Part shown: piece by piece, positions 52,165 to 61,067 of the stretch | Layout: every line of letters starts with the position of its first letter | How positions within the stretch are numbered: the first letter of the stretch is position 1 | NCBI GenBank assembly: GCA_023666615.1 | Contig: JAMPBQ010000002.1 | Coordinates: 1 to 64,000 of the forward strand | Reading direction: 5' to 3' | Length of the DNA stretch: 64,000 nt | Source: Clostridium sp. | Lineage (GTDB): Bacteria > Bacteroidota > Bacteroidia > Bacteroidales > Muribaculaceae | Made by a program: the position numbers and the translations under genes | Notes under the pieces: generated by a model | Told to the model about the DNA's origin: nothing | Database searches by the model: none | What the model saw: only the letters and a program-made list of their open reading frames with translations

Positions 52165-53469
52165 ATGAAACGCCATATATCCCTTTTCATCGCGGTTTGC
52201 CTGGCCTGCGGATGCGCTTTGGCGCAGACATGGACGCTCGACGACTGCATTTCCTACGCTACAGCCCACAACCTTACCGTGCGCTCGCGCCAGCTCAGCG
52301 CTAAGCAGGCCGAGCAGTCCATCACCGACGCGAAGTCGGCCTTCCTCCCCCGCCTCTCCGCCGGCGCCGGCCAGTCCTGGAACCTCGGCCGCGGCCTTAC
52401 CGCCGAGAATACCTACGCCGACCGCAACACGTCTTCGTTCAACTGGAGCGCCTCTTTCAATATGCCAGTATTCAACGGCCTGGCCAATGTGCGCCAGCTC
52501 TCCTACGCCAAGGCCAACCTGCAGCAGATGGTGGAGGAATGCGAGGCAGCGAAGGAGGACATTACCACAAACGTAATTTCCTACTACCTGCAAGCGCTCT
52601 ACTCCCGCGAAATGATGCAGGTGGCGCAAAACCAAGTGGAGCTTTCCGAATACGAAATCCGGCGCCGCGAGGCCCTGCTCGAGGCCGGCAAGATACCTGA
52701 AATCGACCTCCTTGAGGCGCAGGCGCAGCTGGCTTCGGACAAGCTCAACCTCACCCAGGCCAAGAACGACAACATCCTTGCCCGCCTGGACTTGATCCTT
52801 CTCCTGCAGCTTGACGACAAAACGCCGGAGAATTTCGACGTCGCCCCCCTCTCCGACGATGACCCCATGCTCATTGCCCCGGAAGAGGCATACCTGCGCG
52901 CCCTGCAGTACAGCCACGCCGTTGAGGCCGCCCGCAAAGGCATAATCGCCTCCGACAAGAACATCACCCTGGCGAAGTCGGGCTACATCCCCACCCTTTC
53001 ATTCAACGCCGGCCTGGGCAGCTCGTACTACAAGCTTTCGGGAGCCCATAATGATAAATTTTCCGACCAAATGCGCCACAATTACAGCACCTACTTCGGA
53101 TTCTCTCTCAACATCCCCATTTTTGACGGATTCTCCACACGAAATTCTGTGCGCAGGGCAAAAATCCAAAAGCTCAACGCCGAGCTCAACCTCGACCAGA
53201 CTGAGCAGCAGCTCTACCGCAATATTCAGTCGGCCTACTATCAGGCCGTAGCCGCCGCCGAGAAATACGCGTCAAGCCAGCTGGCGGAGAAATCCACAGC
53301 CGCCGCATTCGAGGCGATGCAGGAAAAATACAACCTGGGCCGGGCCACTTCCACCGAATACGAGCAAGCGAAGACCAACGCCCTGCGCGCCACCGCCGAC
53401 CGCATTCAGGCCAATTACGAAATGATCCTGCGCTCACGCCTCCTGCAATTCTACTCCACCCCCCACTAA
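52165..53469 (+). CDS. TolC-family outer-membrane channel
   Basis: 434 residues with a signal peptide (MKRHISLFIAVCLACGCALA). Two homologous halves of long coiled-coil helices, each with barrel strands (FNWSASFNMPVFNGLANVRQ; YFGFSLNIPIFDGFSTRNSV). The LTLAKSGYIPTLSF region and the helix ending AKTNALRATADRIQANYEM are typical OEP repeats. Last gene of the operon; completes the tripartite exporter. Confidence 0.95.
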   Translation: MKRHISLFIAVCLACGCALAQTWTLDDCISYATAHNLTVRSRQLSAKQAEQSITDAKSAFLPRLSAGAGQSWNLGRGLTAENTYADRNTSSFNWSASFNMPVFNGLANVRQLSYAKANLQQMVEECEAAKEDITTNVISYYLQALYSREMMQVAQNQVELSEYEIRRREALLEAGKIPEIDLLEAQAQLASDKLNLTQAKNDNILARLDLILLLQLDDKTPENFDVAPLSDDDPMLIAPEEAYLRALQYSHAVEAARKGIIASDKNITLAKSGYIPTLSFNAGLGSSYYKLSGAHNDKFSDQMRHNYSTYFGFSLNIPIFDGFSTRNSVRRAKIQKLNAELNLDQTEQQLYRNIQSAYYQAVAAAEKYASSQLAEKSTAAAFEAMQEKYNLGRATSTEYEQAKTNALRATADRIQANYEMILRSRLLQFYSTPH

Positions 53470-53470
53470 T

Positions 53471-53601
53471 ACATCGCTTTGCGATGTCATATCTGCCACT
53501 ACAAAAAAACACGGCGAAGCCGTGTCTCTATGGTTAACCGCGGGTGCCACTGGCACCCGCGGCTTCCATATACCCCGCACAAATGCACGGCAAAGCCGTG
53601 C
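53471..53601. repeat. Composite hairpin repeat upstream of dnaB
   Basis: Stem-loops in series: ACATCGC with its complement (53471-53487), CACGGC-GAA-GCCGTG (53510-53524), a linker containing GGTTAACC, a 12-bp stem CCGCGGGTGCCA with its complement (53538-53562), and GCACGGC-AAA-GCCGTGC (53585-53601). The order matches the element at 55353-55451 on the other side of dnaB, although the stem sequences differ. Confidence 0.75.
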
Positions 53602-53620
53602 CTCCATCCCGCAAAATAAA

Positions 53621-53652
53621 TTTGAAAAACCACAAAATATTCCCTACCTTTG
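53621..53652 (+). promoter_or_regulatory. dnaB promoter
   Basis: TTTG (53621-53624), 20-bp spacer, TACCTTTG (53645-53652) followed by CG. It lies 31 bp before the ATG at 53684 and excludes an earlier in-frame start at 53522. Confidence 0.8.
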
Positions 53653-53683
53653 CGCACACACCACAAAAACTAAACACCAATCC

Positions 53684-55216
53684 ATGCCCGAACCCCAATC
53701 ATATTCCCGCCAGCGCCCCCAGCATACCCCGGCAGCCGACCTGTCAGGCCGCGTGCCGCCACGCGATATTGAGCTCGAAGAGGCCGTCCTCGGCGCCATG
53801 ATGCTAGAAAAAGACGCCTACACCCGCGTCTGCGACATCCTTAAGCCGGAAAGTTTCTACGAGCCCTCCAACCGAAAGGTGTACGAGGCAATACAGACCC
53901 TTGGCGCCCGCCAAATGCCTATCGATATGCTCACCGTGGCCGAGCAGCTCCGCCTCAACGGCACCATCGAGGAGGTTGGCGGCCCGGCCTTCGTCTCGCG
54001 CCTTACAGCCCGCGTCGGATCGGCGGCCAATGTGGAATTTCACGCACGCATCGTGGCGCAGAAATATCTCGCCCGCGAGCTAATATCCTTCGCCGCCATC
54101 ATCGAAAGCAAGGCATTCGATGAGAGCAACGACGTTGACGACCTCCTCCAAGAGGCCGAGGGCAAGCTCTTTGAAATCTCGCAGCGAAACGTCAAGAAGG
54201 ACGTCACGCAAATCGACCCAGTAATCAGCGACGCCATCCAGCAAATGCAGATCGCGCAAAACCGCGCCTCCGGCCTCAGCGGCCTGGAGACGGGTTTCCA
54301 CGAGCTTGACAAGATGACCTCCGGCTGGCAGAACAGCGACCTCATTATCATAGCCGCCCGCCCGGCCATGGGCAAGACGGCCCTGGTGCTATCCATGGCG
54401 AAGAATATGGCTGTGACCTACAACACTCCCCTGGCTATCTTCTCTTTGGAAATGTCGAACCGCCAGCTCGTAAACCGCCTAATAAGCAACGTGGCGGAGA
54501 TTTCCGGCGGCAAAATCAAGAGCGGCGACCTGTCGCCAATCGAATGGCAGCAGCTCTTCGCGCGCATCAAGTACCTCACCGGCGCGCCGATGTACATTGA
54601 CGACACCCCCTCGCTCTCCATCTTTGAGTTGCGCACGAAGGCGCGCCGCCTGGTGCGCGAGCACGGCATAAGGATGATTATCATCGACTACCTCCAGCTT
54701 ATGAACGCCTCGGGCATGAAGTTCGGATCGCGCGAGCAGGAGGTCAGCATGATTTCGCGTTCGCTCAAGCAACTCGCCAAGGAGCTGGACATTCCCATCA
54801 TCGCGCTTTCGCAGCTCAACCGCTCCGTGGAGAACCGAGCCGACGGCAAGCGCCCGCAGCTCAGCGACCTCCGCGAGTCGGGCGCCATCGAGCAGGACGC
54901 CGACATAGTTTGCTTCATCCACCGCCCTGAATACTACACGAAATCAGGGCAGGACGCCAGCGGCAACGACATTCGCGGCCTGGCGGAATTCATTATCGCC
55001 AAGCACCGCTCCGGCGCCGTGGGCGACGTGCAGCTGCATTTCCGCGCCGAATTCGCCCGCTTCGAAAACTGGGGCGAGGCCCCCCTGGGCACAGCCACCC
55101 AGGTGATGTCGAAGATGAACACCATCGACGATTCAGCGGCCTCCCTCCAAGCCGGCCAAATGCAAGACGGCACCGCCGACTTCCTCGCTCCCCCCTCCGA
55201 AGCGGCCCCCTTCTAA
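53684..55216 (+). CDS. dnaB: Replicative DNA helicase DnaB
   Basis: 510 residues from the ATG at 53684. The N-terminal domain (PRDIELEEAVLGAMMLEKDA) binds primase; the C-terminal RecA-like domain has Walker A IIAARPAMGKTALVLSMAKN, the FSLEMSNRQLVNRLI helix, Walker B MIIIDYLQLM and LSQLNRSVENRADGKRPQLS. It unwinds DNA at the replication fork as a hexamer. No intein is present. Composite hairpin repeats lie on both sides. Confidence 0.97.
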   Translation: MPEPQSYSRQRPQHTPAADLSGRVPPRDIELEEAVLGAMMLEKDAYTRVCDILKPESFYEPSNRKVYEAIQTLGARQMPIDMLTVAEQLRLNGTIEEVGGPAFVSRLTARVGSAANVEFHARIVAQKYLARELISFAAIIESKAFDESNDVDDLLQEAEGKLFEISQRNVKKDVTQIDPVISDAIQQMQIAQNRASGLSGLETGFHELDKMTSGWQNSDLIIIAARPAMGKTALVLSMAKNMAVTYNTPLAIFSLEMSNRQLVNRLISNVAEISGGKIKSGDLSPIEWQQLFARIKYLTGAPMYIDDTPSLSIFELRTKARRLVREHGIRMIIIDYLQLMNASGMKFGSREQEVSMISRSLKQLAKELDIPIIALSQLNRSVENRADGKRPQLSDLRESGAIEQDADIVCFIHRPEYYTKSGQDASGNDIRGLAEFIIAKHRSGAVGDVQLHFRAEFARFENWGEAPLGTATQVMSKMNTIDDSAASLQAGQMQDGTADFLAPPSEAAPF

Positions 55217-55226
55217 CCCCCGCACA

Positions 55227-55358
55227 GCAAAGCGGTGCCAACCCGCAACCAACAGCAGTGCAACGCAAACCCCGCTCATAAGCAAAGGCACCGCAAAGCG
55301 GTGCCAACCCGCAACCAACAGCAGTGCAACGCAAACCCCGCTCATAAGCAAAGGCACC
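55227..55358. repeat. 66-bp perfect tandem repeat
   Basis: Two identical 66-bp units (55227-55292 and 55293-55358), each starting GCAAAGCGGTGCC, plus the start of a third that merges into the hairpin at 55353-55371. Unit boundaries fall inside the hairpin motif, so the repeat looks like unequal duplication of one hairpin element. Confidence 0.85.
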
Positions 55359-55451
55359 GCAAAGCGGTGCCTCCATTGTTAACCCCTGGTACGCCGCCAG
55401 CGGCGTACCAGGGGCATATTATCCCTCACTCTCTGCACGGCGAAGCCGTGC
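55353..55451. repeat. Composite hairpin repeat downstream of dnaB
   Basis: GGCACCGC-AAA-GCGGTGCC (55353-55371), linker with GTTAACC, a 15-bp stem CCCCTGGTACGCCGC with its complement (55383-55414), then GCACGGC-GAA-GCCGTGC (55435-55451). Same order and linker as the copy before dnaB, with different but fully paired stems. Confidence 0.75.
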
Positions 55452-55550
55452 CTCCCCCAAAAAAAATAAGCAATTGCGCGAACCATTCCCCTCCCCCAAG
55501 TGTTAATATCATAAAAATTAGATGTTTTTTAAGAAATATATGCGAAAAAA

Positions 55551-55581
55551 TTGTTTTTAACATAAAAAATGCATAATTTTG
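55551..55581 (+). promoter_or_regulatory. Promoter of the small winged-helix gene
   Basis: TTG (55551-55553), 20-bp spacer, TAATTTTG (55574-55581) followed by CA; a 71-bp leader to the ATG. Confidence 0.7.
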
Positions 55582-55652
55582 CAACCATAAAACATCCAAT
55601 AGGCAACAAATAAAAATAACCAAAGAGAAATTAATCTCAAAATTAACCAATT

Positions 55653-55868
55653 ATGAATACTGACACAATCGGCGCATACGCCGGACAGGTTTGGCAGGTG
55701 CTCAACGAGGCCGACGCCATGGGAGTGAAGCAAATCAAGAAAGTAACCAAGCTCAAGGACAAAGAAGTCTTCGCAGCCATCGGCTGGCTCGCCCGCGAAG
55801 GCAAGCTCATGATCACAGAAGATCCCGAAGACGCTAAAGAGCTCATCCTCACCCTCGAACGCAACTAA
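55653..55868 (+). CDS. Small winged-helix protein (DUF2582 type)
   Basis: 71 residues, essentially one winged helix-turn-helix: IGAYAGQVWQVLNEADAMGV, KQIKKVTKLKDKEVFAAIGW and the wing LAREGKLMITED. This compact family is common in Bacteroidota; its target is unknown. It has a strong consensus promoter, a long leader and a 16-bp hairpin after the gene, so it is probably an abundant single-gene transcript. Confidence 0.85.
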   Translation: MNTDTIGAYAGQVWQVLNEADAMGVKQIKKVTKLKDKEVFAAIGWLAREGKLMITEDPEDAKELILTLERN

Positions 55869-55906
55869 TCCTCGGCGGGGAACACTCCCCTCCAAAAGGA
55901 AAATAA

Positions 55907-55944
55907 ATAGCAAAGGCGCGCCCAAAAAGGCGCGCCTTTGCTAT
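55907..55944 (+). terminator. Hairpin after the small winged-helix gene
   Basis: ATAGCAAAGGCGCGCC pairs perfectly with its complement across a CAAAAA loop. No T-run follows directly. Confidence 0.65.
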
Positions 55945-55986
55945 CCCCAAAAAAATCAATTTGTCATCCCGACAATTTGTCAAAAT

Positions 55987-56018
55987 GACAATTTGACAAA
56001 TTGACAATTTGACAAAAT
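55987..56018. repeat. Octamer tandem repeat (4 units)
   Basis: GACA recurs every 8 bp from 55987 to 56019, units such as GACAATTT and GACAAATT. An inverted version (TTTGTCA) stands just before it. Confidence 0.7.
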
Positions 56019-56024
56019 GACAGC

Positions 56025-56070
56025 CCCCAAATTAAAAAAAAAGCGCCCGCAAGAAAATCCTTGCGGGCGC
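56025..56070 (-). terminator. Terminator of the large surface-protein gene
   Basis: GCGCCCGCAAG (56043-56053) pairs with CTTGCGGGCGC (56060-56070). Read on the minus strand it is followed by a long T-run, 24 bp after the stop codon. Confidence 0.85.
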
Positions 56071-56093
56071 CAAAATCATATGCCAAGAGCTAT

Positions 56094-59000
56094 TTATTTG
56101 ACAGCCACCTTCACGGTCTTGCCGCCAACGCGCACAATGTACACGCCTGCGCCAACCTCTATTCGGGCCGCAGCCGGGGCGTTGGCCATCGCCGTCGCCA
56201 GCACGCCTTGCGGAGCGTACACCTCAATGCTCTTGCCTTCGGCGCCGCTCACGAAGATGCAGCCCTCGCCTCCGGCCACGCTTATGCCGCCGTTCTCAAT
56301 GCCGGCTATGCCTGAGAGATTGATCGTTGCCTCGTTCGACGGGCGCGATTCGCCGGCCGCATAGTGCGCCGTCACGACATAAGAGTGGTCAAAGTCTGCC
56401 TTTGCATTAGCATCAATGTACTCAGCCGCGCCTACAAAGTCGCCATTGATCTTCACGCCGTTGCGGTATACGTTGTATCCCTTCAGCTCATGGTTGGCCT
56501 TCTCGCCCGTGGCCGGAATGTAGGTCACGTCGTCCACGAAGAGGAAGAACTTATCTATTGAGCGCGAACGTATCGCGAAATACAATGCGCCCTGCGGCAC
56601 GCGGAACGAATACTTTGTCCATGAGAACGGCACCTTGGTAAACGTACCGGCCGAAACAAAGTCATCCACGTTTGTCGTAGTCGTAGAGTAGAGCACCTCA
56701 AAATCCTCCTGATACATGCCGGCGTAGCTGCCTTCGCCATAGAAGCTGCGGGCGTACAGACTGATAATCTGCTCGCATCCGTAGAGGCGCGGCGAAATGG
56801 CCCAGTCGTCGCACTGCACATTTGTGCTGCCGCGCATCACAGAGCCGGACGCCAAATATTTTTCCCCGCTATGAGATGCCCAAAGCTCTACGGCGTTCTC
56901 ATTCCAGTTCTGGTCATTTACCCACCAGCCCGCCAGCTTGCCGGCATTGAACTGGAAGGCCTGATTGCCGATGGAAATAAGGGGAGCCTGGTCGCCGTCG
57001 ATAATCTTCCAGCCGTCAACCTCCTGCGCCCAGCGCGATGCGCCCTCAAAGGTCTCGGTGTACGCAGCCGGTGCAGCCTGCTCCATATTGGGATCGGACC
57101 ATGTCAGGCGCACTGCCTCGCCGCTCTTCTCGGCCACAAGGTTGGTCGGGACAGGCACTGCGGGAGCCACGATGCCTACGGTGACTACGTCCGTCGTGTT
57201 ATCGCTCTCCACTTCGTCGTTTTCAAACACAACCACTGCGTGGAAATCGCGGCTCTCGCCGTGCAGCACGGTGGCTGAGGTTACGAATGTCAAGGTCTGC
57301 GAGGCCTCGGCGGCAAGGCTGATGCCGGCCTTAGTGTCAATGAATTCTTCGCCTGAATAAAGTTCAACTTCATATCTGCGCACTCCCTTGTCGCCAGTGT
57401 TGGTAACAGTTACGTTGATCTCAAAGTCCTCATTAACGCCTACGGCCGACGGAGCCTCGATGCGTGATGCCGTCAGGTTATAGTCGGCGTGCATCGCTAT
57501 GCGCATATTGTCAAGGAAGAACCATGCGCCCTGTATCTTGTCAGGAACAAGGCGAAGCACCACGCTCTTGCCTTCATAGTCTGAAAGGTCAACAAGCACC
57601 TTGTGCCATTTTCCTACTTCGCCATTTGATATGCAGTCACTCTGCACGGGCACAAAACCGTTGCCATCGCCGCAATCGGCCTCTACGAGGATTTCATTCG
57701 TGTAATCGGTATCGCTATAGCGGTATAGATAGTAAGTGAGAGCGGGGTTGGCCACATCTGAAAGGTCGATCTTGCCGGTAACAAGCGCGGTCTGCACCAT
57801 GCCGTATGCCTCAAAGTAGGCAAGGCCATTGTCGCCGTCCTGCGGAGCGGCCGACCAGTCTGAATCCGCGCCGAAGCGCCAAGGCTCATCGCCCTTTATA
57901 TAGTTGTAGCCGAAGATTGAGGATACCATGCCGTCGGCAAATGACTCCGTCCATGGCGTCGCATAGGGCTTGCCCACGGGCTTGTAGGCCGACCCGGCCA
58001 GCTTCGACTCGCCTCCCACCGTCACGGCATAGACGCCGAATTGGCAGAATGCCTGCGTCTCAGGGTCAACGGCCTGCGTGGAGAATGTTGTCTCTGTGAG
58101 GTTCTCGGCCAAAACGTTGTAGTTGCGGTCAATCACCTTGTAGGTTATGGCCGATGCCATGATTGCGTTGCCGTCAACGTCAGTGGTCACGGGGTCCCAT
58201 GTTACGGTCACCTTGCCGGTATTGCCCTCTTCGAGCATTAGCACATTGGTGGCTGCGGCCGGAACTCCGGGGCCTACCAGCACCTCAATTTCCGACTTCT
58301 TGCCCGCGCCGTAGGCGTTATGGGCAATAACATCGTATGTGTGCTTGCCGAGCTCCAAGCCTTCAGCGTCGGTGAATGTGGCCTCGCCCGCGGGCAAGTT
58401 CTCCGTTGCTGTGTAAATCGCCTTGCCGTCGCGCAGGATTTCAACCTTGGTGATGGCGGTAGCCTCTGTGATGGCCGAGCCGTCCACCGTAGTCGTAGGC
58501 AGCGTGTATGTGATGACCGCCTTGCCTGTGCCGTCCTTGGCGGGGGCTACGCTGAACTCTACGGCGTTCGGCGAGAGGCTGATCACGCCTTCGCCGATAG
58601 TGATGTTCCTGGCGTAGAGCTGCGACGCGGTCGCGGTCTTGTCATGGATGGCGAAATAAATCTTGCCGTCTGCAGTCGGGGCGATTTTCCCTTCGTAGGT
58701 CGTCCAAGTCGTGCTCTTTTGCTTGCTCTCGGCCACCGCCACGTTGGTCATTGCCTCAATGGTGGGCTCTGTGCCCCAAAGCACTTCAAATGTCTCTTCG
58801 TAATAGTTCGATGTCTTGATGTCTAGGCTGATGGGATACACCGCTCCGGCCTTCACATTTACTGCCGGCGATATCAAGTAATCATCCTGTCCCGTTGAGC
58901 TCGATGTGTAAAGGTAGACGCATTTGTCTGAAGAATAATACTTCCACTTGTTGCTGTCCTCAATGCTGCCTTCAAGTATAGTCCAGCCATAAAGCGAAAG

Positions 59001-60596
59001 GCTTGAGGCAAACTCTATAGTCGTAGGCGGCACAATTGCGCCGGCCTTGATTGTATTTGACTTCTTCTCGGGTGCAGACAGCCCGTTCACAGTAGCCACC
59101 AGGCCATAGCTGTATTCAACCATCTCCTCTGTCTCGGGCAGCTCATCGGTGGCCGTTCTCGTAGTGATGCCATCCGCAATCACCTTCATGTCGGGATAGC
59201 GCACCACTGTGTAGGTGGCCTTGCTGTATTCCACGTTGCCGCCGTTCACGCCCGTGCTCGAGGGTGTGCCCCATTGCAGATTTATCGTTTTGCCGTTGAG
59301 CGTTAGGTTGAACATGCTTGGTGCCTGCGGGGTGTCAGGGCCTACGAATTTCTTCGTTCCCTTAATAGGCGATTTGCCTGCGGCGTTGGATGTTACAACC
59401 GCAAAATAGTAGCTGTCGGCCTTGTCCATTGTCACGGGCACCACCACTTGCTTGTTGGGAAGCTCGGTGCCGCGCGCCAATTCTTTGCCGTTTGCTGTCA
59501 ATACCCAGGTCAACTCTGTTGATGCGTCAAGAGCGGCCTTTCCGTCGTACTGCAGGCGGGGCGTATTGATAATCGCCTTGCCGCTCAGCGACGCGCCGGA
59601 GAAGCTGACTGAAACGGAGCCTGCCGCGGGAGCCTCGGCGGGAGTGACAACAGTGTGGGGAATAAACATGCCGCAAAGCTGCTCTTCATTGCCCATGTCG
59701 TAGAGTTTGGTGGGGGTCGCCGAATTCAGGTCCACCGCATAGAGGGCGTTCTCGGTGTCTGAATTCACGCACCAGTACATGATGTCGGTGTCCGTGTCAA
59801 TCGTGGCGTCAGCCTGGTAGATTGACTGGATGCCGGTGATGCCTACCAGCGTCATTTCGCCAGTCGCGAGGTCTACGGTGTAGAGCTCGCCGGCGCGGGT
59901 GATGGCATACAGTGTGTTGTCTGATGAGAACGCGCAGCCTGCCCACACCTTGTCCTTCTCTATCGGGCAAATGGTGCGCTTAATGCCAAAATATCTGTAG
60001 TTGTATTCGCAGAATACGTAGCCATCGCGGTTCTCATTTATGAAACAGCCAAAGGCCTGATCCCTGTTTTCAGAATAAGCCATCGTTGTAGCCACAGTGG
60101 TGATTGCTCCGGTGTAGCTGTCATATTCTGACCAATTGTCGGCCATGTCATAATTGATGGTCTTGATTTCCTCGAAGCCCATGGCCTCGCGGTACTGTGT
60201 CACATAGTAGTAGCCGTCGTTTGCCGCTATGCCGCCGCCGGTGGCATACACCTTGCTCGCGTCGCCTTTGCCGTCTTCTCCCTTGATGCGCTCAGGCATC
60301 CACTGGTCGATGCCGTAGGTCCACATGCCGGTGATATGGTCGGGCGATACCACGCAGCCGACAATCGCAACGGGTGAAGATTCACTGGAGACTTTTACCC
60401 CCCCCCGATTGATTTTCAGTGTGTTGCCAACAGCATAAGCCTTGCTGCCATTGGCCGCGCCATAGGAAGCGAACACATTGCTCCCCGCGCCTGGCTTCAC
60501 CCCAAGCAGGTCTGAAACCGAAGCTCCTCCCGCAGGCTCGGCATAGGCGAAAAGCGCCAACGCCGCCCCGGCGGCAAAAAGTAATTGTTTTTTCAT
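56094..60596 (-). CDS. Large secreted multi-domain surface protein with choice-of-anchor-J/cleaved-adhesin modules
   Basis: About 1500 residues from the ATG at 60596 (signal peptide MKKQLLFAAGAALALFAYA). The N-terminal part (about 55-310) looks like a beta-propeller built from repeated DLATGEMTLVG-type strands. Fibronectin III-like segments alternate with three jelly-roll modules of the cleaved-adhesin/choice-of-anchor-J type (starting near 525, 880 and 1180; for example YTETFEGASRW). The end, ARIEVGAGVYIVRVGGKTVK, resembles a type IX secretion sorting domain. Near residue 65 the gene runs through a G9 tract, which is in frame here. Probably surface-exposed; function unknown. Confidence 0.8.
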   Translation of the reverse strand: MKKQLLFAAGAALALFAYAEPAGGASVSDLLGVKPGAGSNVFASYGAANGSKAYAVGNTLKINRGGVKVSSESSPVAIVGCVVSPDHITGMWTYGIDQWMPERIKGEDGKGDASKVYATGGGIAANDGYYYVTQYREAMGFEEIKTINYDMADNWSEYDSYTGAITTVATTMAYSENRDQAFGCFINENRDGYVFCEYNYRYFGIKRTICPIEKDKVWAGCAFSSDNTLYAITRAGELYTVDLATGEMTLVGITGIQSIYQADATIDTDTDIMYWCVNSDTENALYAVDLNSATPTKLYDMGNEEQLCGMFIPHTVVTPAEAPAAGSVSVSFSGASLSGKAIINTPRLQYDGKAALDASTELTWVLTANGKELARGTELPNKQVVVPVTMDKADSYYFAVVTSNAAGKSPIKGTKKFVGPDTPQAPSMFNLTLNGKTINLQWGTPSSTGVNGGNVEYSKATYTVVRYPDMKVIADGITTRTATDELPETEEMVEYSYGLVATVNGLSAPEKKSNTIKAGAIVPPTTIEFASSLSLYGWTILEGSIEDSNKWKYYSSDKCVYLYTSSSTGQDDYLISPAVNVKAGAVYPISLDIKTSNYYEETFEVLWGTEPTIEAMTNVAVAESKQKSTTWTTYEGKIAPTADGKIYFAIHDKTATASQLYARNITIGEGVISLSPNAVEFSVAPAKDGTGKAVITYTLPTTTVDGSAITEATAITKVEILRDGKAIYTATENLPAGEATFTDAEGLELGKHTYDVIAHNAYGAGKKSEIEVLVGPGVPAAATNVLMLEEGNTGKVTVTWDPVTTDVDGNAIMASAITYKVIDRNYNVLAENLTETTFSTQAVDPETQAFCQFGVYAVTVGGESKLAGSAYKPVGKPYATPWTESFADGMVSSIFGYNYIKGDEPWRFGADSDWSAAPQDGDNGLAYFEAYGMVQTALVTGKIDLSDVANPALTYYLYRYSDTDYTNEILVEADCGDGNGFVPVQSDCISNGEVGKWHKVLVDLSDYEGKSVVLRLVPDKIQGAWFFLDNMRIAMHADYNLTASRIEAPSAVGVNEDFEINVTVTNTGDKGVRRYEVELYSGEEFIDTKAGISLAAEASQTLTFVTSATVLHGESRDFHAVVVFENDEVESDNTTDVVTVGIVAPAVPVPTNLVAEKSGEAVRLTWSDPNMEQAAPAAYTETFEGASRWAQEVDGWKIIDGDQAPLISIGNQAFQFNAGKLAGWWVNDQNWNENAVELWASHSGEKYLASGSVMRGSTNVQCDDWAISPRLYGCEQIISLYARSFYGEGSYAGMYQEDFEVLYSTTTTNVDDFVSAGTFTKVPFSWTKYSFRVPQGALYFAIRSRSIDKFFLFVDDVTYIPATGEKANHELKGYNVYRNGVKINGDFVGAAEYIDANAKADFDHSYVVTAHYAAGESRPSNEATINLSGIAGIENGGISVAGGEGCIFVSGAEGKSIEVYAPQGVLATAMANAPAAARIEVGAGVYIVRVGGKTVKVAVK
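60398..60406 (-). repeat. Poly-G tract (G9 on coding strand) near the start of the surface-protein gene
   Basis: Nine Gs encode part of INRGGVKVS, about 65 codons in. A change of one base would truncate the protein early, so the tract could act as an on/off switch. Here it is ON. Confidence 0.6.
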
Positions 60597-60664
60597 TGTG
60601 ATAAAATATTGATTGGAAATTTTCTCTTTTTTTCGACTTTTTCTTTCATTTTCCTTCCACATCG

Positions 60665-60672
60665 CAAAATTA
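60665..60672 (-). promoter_or_regulatory. -7 promoter element of the surface-protein gene
   Basis: TAATTTTG followed by CG on the minus strand, 68 bp before the ATG at 60596. No clear -33 box. Confidence 0.5.
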
Positions 60673-60773
60673 ATCATAAAAAACGAATCCGCACCGTTAT
60701 CTTGAAAAAAACATCAAAATTTAACCCCAAAAAATCCCCCATGCCCAATGCCAAATTCCCAACCCATAATTCA

Positions 60774-60974
60774 GCGCCGTAGGCGCGTCATTGTGATTAA
60801 CCCCAGGCGGAACGCAGTGGAGCCTGGGGCATTCATCCCCCATGCCAAAAACCTGTCGACATCACCTATCGCCTAATTCAGCGCCGTAGGCGCGTCATTG
60901 TGATTAACCCCAGGCGGAACGCAGTGGAGCCTGGGGCATTCATCCCCCACCCAAAAAAAAAGCGCCGTAGGCGC
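60774..60974. repeat. 107-bp tandem repeat with hairpins
   Basis: Each unit has GCGCC-GTA-GGCGC (60774-60786; 60881-60893), a linker with GATTAACC, and a longer stem CCCCAGGC paired with GCCTGGGG (60801-60829; 60908-60936). A third short hairpin copy stands at 60962-60974. Architecture resembles the elements around dnaB. Confidence 0.8.
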
Positions 60975-61003
60975 GTCTTGTGGCATATGCCAAATCAAAA
61001 AAT

Positions 61004-61030
61004 AATCCGTGTAATCCGTGAAATCCGTGG
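61004..61030. repeat. 9-bp tandem repeat (3 units)
   Basis: Three units of AATCCGTGN, about 30 bp before the -7 box of the peptidase gene. Confidence 0.7.
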
Positions 61031-61059
61031 CAAAAATCCCCCCGCAATCAAAAAATCCG

Positions 61060-61067
61060 TATATTTG
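61060..61067 (+). promoter_or_regulatory. -7 promoter element of the C1 peptidase gene
   Basis: TATATTTG followed by CA, 20 bp before the ATG at 61088. No clear -33 box. Confidence 0.55.

Larger units (their letters stand above)
55217..55652. other. Repeat-filled spacer after dnaB
   Basis: Holds a 66-bp tandem duplication, a composite hairpin element and, from about 55500, A+T-rich DNA with the promoter of the small winged-helix gene. No coding sequence was found in it. Confidence 0.7.

Noticed and set aside
55227..55371. Regularly spaced repeats as a possible CRISPR array
   Set aside because: Units are contiguous identical 66-bp copies with no unique spacers, and no cas genes are nearby.
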